From the NCBI RefSeq assembly GCF_932294415.1, contig NC_065539.1, positions 49,185,501-49,249,500 on the forward strand: DNA of 64,000 nucleotides, written 5' to 3'. Below are positions 47,871-56,584 of this stretch, piece after piece. Under the pieces are notes generated by a model. That model saw nothing but the letters and a program-made list of their open reading frames with translations, was not told where the DNA came from and did no database searches. The position numbers and the translations under genes were made by a program. The stretch comes from Quercus robur (lineage: Eukaryota > Streptophyta > Magnoliopsida > Fagales > Fagaceae). Positions within the stretch are counted from its first letter, which is position 1, and the number at the start of each line of letters is the position of its first letter.

Positions 47871-50316
47871 CTAAGGGCCCTGAGTTGGGGCAGGCTGATC
47901 ATCCACTGCTGGGTTTTCCGGGGCGATCTCCTGGGCCTGGGCAAGGATCTCGTTGATGCGAAGACTGTCCTCGGGTGATTGACCCTGCGTAGCTTGCTCC
48001 ATGCCTCCAGTCTCGGGAATAGGGGGATCTGCTGGAAGAGGCTCAGTGGAGGCAGCCTCCCCAGGAGTCTCACGTATCTCCGCAGGGTAAAAGATGTTCT
48101 CAGCTTTCCTGAGATCAGAATCTGCGGGGACGGCTGCTTTATCCATGGCCAGTCCCCAGGTCGAGGTGACATAGTCCCTGCAGACAGTGGCGATTTCCTC
48201 GGTCAATCTTTCCTCAGTATCGTGAACCCCACGTTTATACGAAGCCGCCACAGCCTTCTCCGCGACCTCCCTGGACAAGCGGGATTCCTCCTTTGCCCTT
48301 GCAAGCTCAGCCTTAAGCTCCGACACCGCTTGTTGCTCCGCTGACAGTTTTTCCTCAGAGTGTCGGAGCTGCTTGCGCAGCTCTTCGGTTTGCTTTTCAG
48401 CAGTCTTCAGGCCAGCCTCTGCACTCGCATTAGCCTTCTTTATTTCTTTCAGCTCATGATCCTTACGATCAAGATCTCGTTTGAGATCGCCCGCGGCCCT
48501 CTCAGCTGTAGCACGGGACTGAGCCTCCTTATGCGCATCCTCTCGAGCCTGCTTGGCCCACTCCTCAGCAACATAAATCTGTTGGGTGACCTGCACTCAA
48601 ACGGAAATAAAGACGATACCAAGATAAGACGATGAGAGGGTCCTCAACACGAAGATAAGATAGAAGATTCCACTTACCACGGCCATGTCCCTCTTCAGTG
48701 ACATGAAAAGCTCTGGTTGACGAATCTTCCTGAGGCCTTCCATATCGCGGGGCAAGAGTAGAGGCTGCTGCAACGCTTCAGCCATGAACGAAGCTTGCTC
48801 GCGCTGGGTCTCCCATAGGGTCGCATCCCAGAGGATTGGAGCGCCATCTAGCTCGATCCGAGGAGACCATGTTCGTGGTCCCCTCTGAGTGACCGCCTCA
48901 TCTCGGCTCTCAGTGGACCTGGTTCTGTTTTCTCGGGGCTCTTTTGTCTCTTTGCCTTTCTTTTTAGGCCCGGCCTTCTCGCGAGCAACCTCTCCCTCCT
49001 CTGCCTCTTCTACAGGCCTTTTTCGCTTTAGATTAGGTATAGGCTTCAGCGCCGCGCCCGACGAGGGAGGGGGAGGAAGAGCGGGGGCTTTGGAGACGAC
49101 CTGTCCTTTCGAGATCTCCTTAGAGGTCTGCCCTTTGGACCTGTTGGATAAAAGACCCCTGAGGCCAGTCCTCGGCTGGAGGTCCATTCCTTCTTCTTCC
49201 TCTGTGTCCTCGCTAAGATCAGGCTGTGCGATGACCAAACCAGTACCAGGAGCCGCTGAGGCACGGTCCAAATCAGCGTCAGAGTCGGAGATCTCTACTA
49301 CTCTAACCGAAGCCTCCCCTTCCTCAGTAAATTGGAACCGGTCTATCTGATCCTCTAAGGATGAATGCGAAGAGCCGGACTCCACCTCTGGGATAACTAC
49401 TGGGGGAAAAACGCGTTGGGGAGGTAACTGAATTGGAGGCAAGTCTGTATCAGCGAGGAACCCTGGTATGGACACGTCAATCCGTGCTAATCTCGGACTA
49501 CCGGCCCTTATAGCTTGTCCGGCTTCTACCTGGGCTCGAGTGAGCGGAGTATAATCCAAAATTAAAGGAGCCGACCGTAGTTGTCCGTCCCCGCTAACAA
49601 AAATCTCGGACCTCAGGAGGTAATTTAGAGCCGGGACATTGACTAGGCTCAGCCGAGGAGTGGTTAGCTTCTTGTCTGCAAAGGCCGTCAAACGATTTAT
49701 GTTAGTCCGAGGAGACATGCAATCAAACCAACAAATCTAAAGCAAGTAAAAGAAAAAGGGGTGGAGGAGCTTGAAACCAAAATCCTCCCCACGGCATCTA
49801 ATTCTACGACACCCCACCTGGCTTTCCCTCCCTAGTCGGACAGTGAGGGCCGTCAGACCATGGCCCGGAAACGATCAAATGGTCGTCCTTCAAGCCTTTG
49901 CTAGACTTCGAAAGGCAAGATATCAACCTCACTGCGTCAACCCTAGACTTTAGATAGTATGTGTCGCCGAGCTTATGGCATTCGTAAAGATGAACCACGT
50001 CGTGCCATGAGAGGCCGAGGTTCATCTGATCGTTCAGGGTTTCGACACACCCCAGGATCCGGAATACATTAGCGGTACATTGATGGGGGGCCAACCTATG
50101 ACCACGCAGATAGTCCCTAGTTATTTTCCCCATCGGAATAGTCATTCCTCCTTCCACGAAGGCTATCATTGGAATTGCGACTTCTTCTGTTCTCCGTTTC
50201 ATCAAAATGTCCTCCAGATGACAGTACTCTAACCCTACCTCCGGTGGGATACGATACTTCGCCCTGAAGCCCGCCATACCGGCCGGAGAATCTACCAGTT
50301 TCTCAAGCCTACCCAT
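47871..50316 (-). CDS. Spliced antisense ORF of the Tat retrotransposon (738 aa)
   Basis: Three coding exons on the strand opposite gag-pol, 50316-49818, 49675-48678 and 48590-47871, have GT-AG borders and exactly matching phases (499+998+720 nt, 739 codons with TAG). A non-coding exon ends with a strong CCC|GTAAGT donor at 50390, the acceptor is at 50328, and the first ATG after that junction is 50316 (MGRLEKLVDS). Exon 1 encodes a globular part with FRAKYRIPPEVG, IPMIAFVEGGMTIPMGKITR and VDAVRLISCLS, resembling the 'putative gypsy-type transposon' domain of plant hypothetical proteins. Exon 2 is acidic, then basic with a KRKRP-like nuclear signal. Exon 3 is a long Glu/Lys/Ala coiled coil with an acidic tail. 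Its function is unknown. Antisense extra ORFs are established for Tat elements. Confidence 0.85.
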
Positions 50317-50389
50317 CCCCTCTAATCCTAAAAACAACTTGAAGGCAGTATGATTAATGAAGAATAATGGAGAAGAAGCGCGAACTTAC

Positions 50390-50525
50390 GGGTAAGAGGT
50401 TCGAAGGAGTCTTCAAGAGAATGGCAGCGGAAGCAAGAACAGACTGAAGGAATAGGCTCTGAGAAGTTCTGAATATTGGAAAGCTCGTCAAAAATGAGAG
50501 ACGAACGCCCTCAAGACCTATTATA
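50390..50525 (-). promoter_or_regulatory. Candidate antisense promoter and leader exon
   Basis: The minus strand has TATAATA at 50525-50519. The stretch between about 50490 and the donor at 50390 has no ATG, so the first start codon of a transcript beginning here would be the antisense ORF's ATG at 50316 after splicing. This is inferred from sequence only. Confidence 0.4.
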
Positions 50526-50792
50526 CTCGGTAGAAGTCGAACAGACGCGCTCGCGTCTAAGGCATGCGAGACGCTGTCCACCGTAGATCCTACCTCCAAC
50601 CGTTGGATTGAGCGAGTGTAAAACCTCAAAAGCTGCGGTTACTTCCCCCTGAGTCACCAACTGCCCACAGCATTAATGAAGCACGTAAAGGCGTGCCTTC
50701 CCCCCTTCCACGTGTGAAGCAGTGGTTCGCCACGAGCCGTCTAGTGAGTATCAAAATCCCGCCTTTTCTCCTCGGACTCAAAAAAGGCCGGC

Positions 50793-50807
50793 ATTTTGAG
50801 GGGCTAT
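50793..50807 (+). other. Polypurine-tract region for plus-strand priming
   Basis: TTTTGAGGGGCTAT lies directly before the 3' LTR. The GAGGGG run is the likely primer; it is short and interrupted compared with canonical tracts. Confidence 0.5.
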
Positions 50808-51537
50808 TGTGGTGGGTAAAGTCTGTCAGTGGATGTTGGGCCGTAGCTCATGTATCAAGCCCAGCCACGATAAAGAAAAAAAGGCATGGGCGTAGGATAT
50901 CCCGTCCCAATCATGATGGGCTGGGCCTGCTAAGGGGCGTCCGAGGAGGAACACCTCCTCGGACTCACCAAGTAAGTGTCCAATTTGCACCCCATACTTG
51001 GCGAAAGTTCACCCAATACGAAGAAACAGTGCGTGACACTCAGGAAGGGGGGGGGGGACAATCACAACTGCCGCATTAAATGCCAAGGAACTACTTTTCC
51101 AGCCGCATTAATGTGGAAGGGACAGGAACGCAGAATGATCTTGGCCAGTGCAACTCACAGAAAGGAGGGAGGATGACCTATGGGACAGGCACTCGAGTGG
51201 AGGATCGGATGACTGACAAGTGTAGGGACATGATCTCAGGAAGGATGCTATATAAGGGAAGGAGATCCCCATGGAAAAGGGATCGCAAGCAGAAAGAGGA
51301 AAAGGATAAAGAAGGAGAAAAGAGAGAGAAGTAGCATGAACAGCCTCAGGGACCGTTACTCCAGAAGTTAGAAGGAATATCCCTACGTCCAACTGGTTGC
51401 ATGGCTTGGTCGTAACTTCGTTTCTCCTGTCAAAGACCTAGTTCTATAACCTACTCTCTACAAATTCATTGTTGAGGGACTTTTGGGCCAGAATCTCCCA
51501 CCTGTTGGGCCTGAGCCCCAAAATTCGTCACCCTACA
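50808..51537 (+). repeat. 3' LTR
   Basis: This 730-bp LTR is collinear with the 5' LTR, with one substitution and one homopolymer indel. It is followed by the second ATGAT duplication at 51538-51542. Confidence 0.97.
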
Positions 51538-51725
51538 ATGATCATAAATCAAAAAAAACTTTTAAAAAATGACTTTGATTTTAACAAATCCACAAGCAAT
51601 AACAAAAACCCAATTCCTAAAAACTGAAACAGAAGCAAACCCAGAAGCACAAACGAGTAACACTAATACATTCACTAAACAAATATATATTTACATAAAT
51701 TAATACAAGAGAGAGAGAGACAAAG

Positions 51726-51836
51726 GAGGAGGCATACAAGTCCTCTTGCGAGCAGCAACTCTTCTGAAGATGGAAATTACGGCGGCCACACCTCACACAC
51801 AGTATGTGGGTCTTGTTCCCTTACCCTATTACCCAT
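51726..51836 (-). pseudogene. Ribosomal protein eL37 gene fragment (captured, broken)
   Basis: The minus strand encodes [20 protein letters not shown], a near-perfect match to the conserved N-terminal zinc-ribbon part of eL37 (60S subunit). An ATG lies at 51836, but the segment joining it to the match is shortened and contains a stop. After LQKS about 23 nt are missing, causing a frameshift. AARKRT is then recognisable, and similarity stops at a GTATGC donor-like site. Loss of similarity at an intron-like border suggests capture of genomic DNA rather than a processed copy. The fragment lies 190 bp from the retrotransposon, inside the hAT element. It cannot make a working eL37. Confidence 0.75.
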
Positions 51837-52029
51837 TTTCAAAACACACAGAGATAAAAATATCAGACACACACAAACACAACAACACTATCATACACAC
51901 AAACATAACAACACGAGAAAGATGACTTACACAGAAATAACCGAGGCCCTGAGGGAGGCGGAGAGAGAACAACAATAGAGTTGGGTTTTTTTCAAAAGAA
52001 AAAATCAGGTTCAGACTAGTATATTTATT

Positions 52030-52164
52030 TGACTTGACGCCCGACCCAATGTCGACCCGAACCCAAAAATAACCCGAAATTAAGACCCGAATATTCTCAG
52101 ATCCACCCAAAACCTGTCGGGTCGGGTCGAGTTTTCGGGTGGGCTGGGTCTTTGCTCAGTCCTA
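52030..52164. repeat. Right subterminal repeat region of the hAT element
   Basis: ACCCGA/TCGGGT motifs are clustered, including GTCGGGTCGGGTCGAG near 52118, ahead of the terminal CAGTCCTA. The target duplication CTCACACC follows at 52165-52172. Confidence 0.7.
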
Positions 52165-52172
52165 CTCACACC

Positions 52173-52272
52173 AACCTTTAGTTGACTCATGCCATTATAA
52201 ATGTATTGAAGTTCATTAATGATCATAGTTTTAGTGTGGTTGAGTTGTTATTGGTAGGATAGGGATTTTAAA

Positions 52273-52304
<32 letters not shown>

Positions 52305-53333
52305 TTATTTTTTCAATTTTAATTTTAGATGTTAGTTATAGGTCAGCTAGAGTGGATTTTTGGCCATAAATTTTACCCACAACTAAGGATTTGAGCAAAA
52401 GGTCATTGAGCATGTTTAAGATATCAAGTAGGTCTGTGAATGGGTTACATGTTGCAACTTAGAATGGAAACGATTTGATTGGCTTTGTGATGTTTAAGAT
52501 TAAGGATGTCCATGTGTCGAGCGAAGTCAAGGCTTAATCCCTCACCCAACCCGACCACATCAAGAGAGGGAGGACGGAACCAATAGCCAACATAGTAGAA
52601 ATGGATGCTTGACAATTCGGTGGTGGTCAAATGCGGTTGAAACTGACTATGGGCAACTATGACACGAATTTAAGACATATGGCGACAAGTGAAGGAGGAG
52701 ATCTCAAGATTTTTTCCAAATCTAGATAAAGGTATTGTCAAAAATGAATGTCTTCAAATTTTGGGTTTCATAGGCCAAGTGTGTTGGATTTTAATTTAGG
52801 AACCTGACACTTGACTAGTAAGTAGTAGGTTAAGAGTTGGGTTTCGAAGCACTTAACCACCTGATTACCCCCACAACCATCAAAACTGACCAAAGTTCGA
52901 ATAATTAGGTAAATGGGTCAATTTGTGTAGGAATTTGGAGGGTCCTACTCAAGATGGTGGTTCCGATGGGTGGTTGATGTTGGCTTTTCACTAGAAGGAA
53001 CTCAATTTTTTATATATATAATTAGTTTCATATCTTTTCATAGTTATTTTATTTTTCTCTTATTTTTGGCCAAAAAAAAAAAAAAAGAGAATGATTAGGG
53101 ATTTCTCATGAGCAAATCTAACAAATCCATAGCAACAATATGTCGCACATGTTCACTTAACACATGGCACATGCATGTATTTCTCTCCTAGCTAGTCCTC
53201 TTTGTGGGACAAACTACCTTAATCTCTATAAAGAATGAGATCAAAGATTTTTTTTTTTTCTAACATTGTAAGTAGAGGATGCAATTAAACTTAATATTTA
53301 TTGTGAACATCAATCCAACCATCATGAATTAGG
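52173..53333. other. Intergenic DNA between two hAT elements
   Basis: No gene is recognised. The stretch contains a (TC)n microsatellite at 52273-52304 and A/T runs near 53072 and 53251. Confidence 0.5.
52273..52304. repeat. (TC)n microsatellite
   Basis: This is a CT dinucleotide tract with a single interruption near its left end. Confidence 0.9.
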
Positions 53334-53341
53334 TTTAAAAT

Positions 53342-54168
53342 TAGGGACGAAACTGGGTGGGACCCTAAGTGGGGCCTGAGCCCCCCTAGTCTTAAGAAAA
53401 AAAATATATATATATATATATATTTATATTACAATTTTATATTTGGACCCCCTCTTTCAAAAATTTTAGGCCCCCTCTCCTACAATTTTACATTGATTTT
53501 ATTGTAATAGCATAAGGCTCCAAATTTGTCCAATTAACCCCAAAATACACCCACATCAATCTATGTATTGTGCAAAAATACATTTGTGCTATAGTAACTG
53601 CGTAAATTTACACAATTACTGTAGCACAAATGTATTTTTGCAAATTTACACAATTATTATAGTACAAATGTATTTGTGTACAATGATACATAGAATAATG
53701 TGGGTGTATTTTCGGTTGATTGGGAAAATTTACACAATTGTAGTTGCTATATAAATGAATGTTTTAGAAATTATTTATATTGAGGACAATGGTTTTCGGT
53801 TGAAGAAGAGAGAGATGATTTGAGATAATAATAAAAAATTAATAAGGAAATAGTATTCTGATGAAATGTGGTGTACAATAAATAATAGTGAGTATATAAA
53901 ATGAAAGGTAGGTTATTATGCTAAAATAGATAGAAATTTTTGCATGAGCTAATGCAAATGCTCTAATGTAGTAAGAACCAATGAGGTTTTGTGTTTTTAT
54001 CTTTATTAGTAAATGATTGCATTATAATGTATTATGAAACAAAAATTTTGTGTTTTTATTTGTTAATATTTTGTTAATACTAAATATATGCTTATTTGAA
54101 ATTTCTTGAATTTTTTTTTTTTAACTTACAGTCTAGCCCCCTAACTCAAAATCCTGGGTCCGTCCCTA
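53342..54168. mobile_element. Non-autonomous hAT element with 8-bp TSD
   Basis: The ends are TAGGGACG and CGTCCCTA, with related inner sequence (CTGGGTGGG on the left, CCTGGGTCCG on the right). TTTAAAAT flanks both sides exactly (53334-53341 and 54169-54176). The 827-bp body has no transposase. It contains internal hairpins around 53560-53690, where CACAAATGTATTTTTGCAAA-type segments repeat. The end type resembles a hAT MITE family common in dicots. Confidence 0.8.
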
Positions 54169-54379
54169 TTTAAAATCCATCACATTGCCTCACATTAGGA
54201 TAGGGCACAATATTTCAATAGAAACATGGTACACCAAGACCTACTACCAAATATAACCATAACATTCTAATAAACCCTTAGGTATATTAGTTGGATCACA
54301 TTTATCTCATTATAAGAAAACAAAAATCCAATAATTAATAAAGACCCAATTATGTTTCCCACTTAGCTAACCATGAAGG

Positions 54380-54418
54380 TTTTTTTTTTTTTTTTTTTTT
54401 GTTGGGGGGGGGGGGGGG
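54380..54418. repeat. T-run / G-run homopolymer junction
   Basis: About 21 T are followed by GTT and about 15 G. Such tracts are prone to length errors in sequencing and assembly. Confidence 0.9.
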
Positions 54419-55349
54419 TGTAGAGAAAAATAGGAAAAGAAAATACTAGTTTTGCAAGGACTACTTTAAATTTCACTGAGACTTTTACTCGAAAATTAAA
54501 CGGAGAAATGGTAGTCAATCTGTCTTAATTCTAAATTTAAAAAACACTTTTACTTCTAGAGCCTTCTCTTTTTTCTTTTTTTGGGATTTACTTCTAGAAC
54601 CTCAGTCAAAAGAATGAGAAAAGAGTCTCAGATTGTATGCATGAGTTTTCTATTTATTAAGGAAATACAACAATAAGTCAAGTGATATGAGTTAAGCATT
54701 GGAATTTTTCATAAGTCAAACTGTTAACAATTTGACCATTTAATCATGTCTTAATTTTACCCCAAAAAAAAAAGGAAAAACATTTTAACAAAACTAGTAT
54801 ATCTCCTACAATAGCTTTTTATTTTATTTTTTCTCCCTTCCCCAAATGATAAAACTAAAAGGAACCAACATGGTTTTTTTTTTTTTTTTTTGGTTATTAT
54901 CTATATCGACCTAAGCTTTAAAGTAATGAACTTTCCAGAGGCAAAAAAAAAAGAGAAAAGAAAAAGTAATGAACTTTCCCATGCATGCAGCACCTCCTTA
55001 AAATTTCATTCAACCATCAACGCGTTATTAAAATAGGGTTTCGTTAAATTCAATTTCCCTTTCCTTATGGAACTGAAAATACTCGTAAAAAAGCAAAAGG
55101 CAAATAACTTCTTATAGTTATTTTTTTCTCGTTTTAAAAAATGTTTCTAAACTAGTAATGTATTTTTTTTTAGTTATAGTTTTAATTTATGGTAGTAGTT
55201 CCTAATAATTACTCTTAATCATATATTAAAATAACAATTGAAGAGATAAAGAATTTTACATATTGAGTTAACTAGAACCTATTTCTAAACTAGTAATGTT
55301 AGTATTAAGAAACTCCGACCTTTTTTCTCTCCCCTACAATATCTCCCTC

Positions 55350-55354
<5 letters not shown>

Positions 55355-55380
<26 letters not shown>
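55355..55380. repeat. (TC)n microsatellite in the GATL leader
   Basis: This CT dinucleotide tract lies about 150 bp upstream of the GATL ATG, probably inside the 5' UTR. Confidence 0.85.
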
Positions 55381-55531
55381 AACTTAACCATCAAACTGTC
55401 TACAATCTCTTCCTCAAGCTTCAACGCTTTCCAATATGGCTTCTTTTCTTAAATTTCATCTATGATTTAACCTTCCAAATCCCCAAAAGAAAGTTTGAAA
55501 AAAATAAAATAAAAACATTTCCAAAGGCAGG

Positions 55532-56584
55532 ATGGCCTTGAGGAGCTCCTCTTCTCTCCCACCTCTACTCTTTGGCCTCCTGTCAATCCTGCTCCTCTAC
55601 CACACCACCACCTCTCTCGCCATCCGCGTGGGCATTGTGATCAAACCCTCTCCCAACCTCCCCGTCTTCCGCGAAGCCCCGGCCTTTCGCAATGGAGACG
55701 AATGTGGTTCCGAAGACCAAAAACATATCCATGTAGCCATGACCCTTGATGCAAATTACATTCGTGGTACCATGGCTGCGGTTCTATCAATATTACAGCA
55801 CTCCACATGCCCTGAAAACCTCTCCTTCTATTTCCTCTCTGCACACTCTGAAGCTAATCTGTTTTCAGCAATTAAATCCACCTTTCCTTACCTAAACTTC
55901 AAGATATATAGGTTTGACTCAAACCTTGTTCATGGGAAAATTTCTAAGTCTATTAGGCATGCTTTGGATCAGCCTCTAAATTATGCAAGAATTTACCTTG
56001 CTGATATTATTCCGTCCAATGTGGGACGGGCTATATATTTAGATTCTGACATTGTTGTGGTGGATGATATTGCAAAGCTATGGGATGTGGACATGGAAGA
56101 TAAAGTTGTGGCTGCACCAGAATATTGCCATGCAAATTTCACACAGTATTTCACTGATGCTTTTTGGTCAGACCAAGAATTTTCAAAGACTTTTCATGGA
56201 AGAAATCCTTGTTATTTCAACACAGGAGTGATGGTGATGGATGTGGATAAATGGAGAAAAGGAGAGTATACACAGAAAGTTGAGGAATGGATGGCTGTAC
56301 AAAAGAACAAGAGGATATATCATTTGGGTTCTTTGCCACCTTTCTTGCTTGTTTTGGCTGGGAATATCAAGGCTGTTGATCATAGATGGAATCAACATGG
56401 GTTAGGTGGTGATAATTTTAAAGGGAAATGTAGGAACCTTCATCCTGGTCCTATTAGTCTCTTACATTGGAGTGGGAAAGGGAAGCCGTGGTTGAGATTA
56501 GATTCTAGGAAGCCATGTAACGTTGATCACCTTTGGAAACCGTATGATCTATACCGTTCATCTAAGCAGTCGTTAGAAGAATGA
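55532..56584 (+). CDS. GATL4: Galacturonosyltransferase-like (GATL) protein, GT8 family
   Basis: This 350-aa intronless ORF has the usual GATL length and structure. These Golgi/ER glycosyltransferases act in pectin or xylan synthesis for the cell wall. Residues 8-30 form a hydrophobic signal peptide or anchor ([12 protein letters not shown]). The GT8 fold follows: [13 protein letters not shown] at about 68-80, the DxD nucleotide-sugar/metal site in [12 protein letters not shown] (Asp171, Asp173), [16 protein letters not shown] at about 227-242, and the C-terminal [10 protein letters not shown] at 311-320, which contributes the His metal ligand and the Lys that binds the sugar nucleotide. The GATL3/GATL4 subclass is assigned from sequence memory and from its syntenic partners PP2C 35 and SAC3B. 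The acceptor specificity of this subclass is not certain. Confidence 0.9.
   Translation: MALRSSSSLPPLLFGLLSILLLYHTTTSLAIRVGIVIKPSPNLPVFREAPAFRNGDECGSEDQKHIHVAMTLDANYIRGTMAAVLSILQHSTCPENLSFYFLSAHSEANLFSAIKSTFPYLNFKIYRFDSNLVHGKISKSIRHALDQPLNYARIYLADIIPSNVGRAIYLDSDIVVVDDIAKLWDVDMEDKVVAAPEYCHANFTQYFTDAFWSDQEFSKTFHGRNPCYFNTGVMVMDVDKWRKGEYTQKVEEWMAVQKNKRIYHLGSLPPFLLVLAGNIKAVDHRWNQHGLGGDNFKGKCRNLHPGPISLLHWSGKGKPWLRLDSRKPCNVDHLWKPYDLYRSSKQSLEE

Larger units (their letters stand above)
40664..51537 (+). mobile_element. Complete Ty3/Gypsy LTR retrotransposon, Tat lineage
   Basis: The element is 10,874 bp and is bounded by ATGAT duplications. In order it contains the 5' LTR (40664-41394), a tRNA-Asp-type primer site, gag with protease, an in-frame UAG, pol (RT, degenerate RNase H, second RNase H, integrase), an 81-bp tandem array, a spliced antisense gene, a polypurine-type tract and the 3' LTR (50808-51537). 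The second, archaeal-type RNase H and the antisense ORF between pol and the 3' LTR assign it to the Tat lineage. The body is GC-richer than the surrounding DNA. Near-identical LTRs and open reading frames mark it as a recent and possibly still autonomous insertion, nested in the hAT element. Confidence 0.95.
37476..52164. mobile_element. hAT-like DNA transposon, non-autonomous, split by an LTR retrotransposon
   Basis: Both termini begin TAGGACTGA when read inward and are bounded by a perfect 8-bp CTCACACC duplication. The first 150 bp at each end are packed with the motif TCGGGTC/GACCCGA in both orientations, like the subterminal transposase-binding repeats of hAT elements. Without the LTR element (40664-51537) and its 5-bp duplication, the transposon is about 3.8 kb. 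I find no transposase or BED/hAT-dimerisation domain. It instead contains a ribosomal protein eL37 remnant and an orphan terminal exon on the minus strand, so it looks like a gene-capturing (Pack-type) non-autonomous copy. A short TIR with good subterminal structure makes hAT likely but not proven. Confidence 0.72.
54177..55531 (+). other. Upstream region and 5' UTR of the GATL gene
   Basis: No coding sequence is seen. A T-run joined to a G-run lies at 54380-54418. The last 200 bp are CT-rich, with (TC)n at 55355-55380, typical of a plant leader. I could not fix a TATA box. Confidence 0.45.

Noticed and set aside
48889-49350. 153-aa plus-strand ORF in the retrotransposon
   Set aside because: It is antisense to exon 2 of the spliced minus-strand gene, which has matching splice phases and better composition.
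50354-50629. 91-aa minus-strand ORF as the true N terminus of the antisense gene
   Set aside because: Its frame crosses the leader donor site and the candidate TATA box. The ATG at 50316, after the splice, gives the conserved-looking N terminus.
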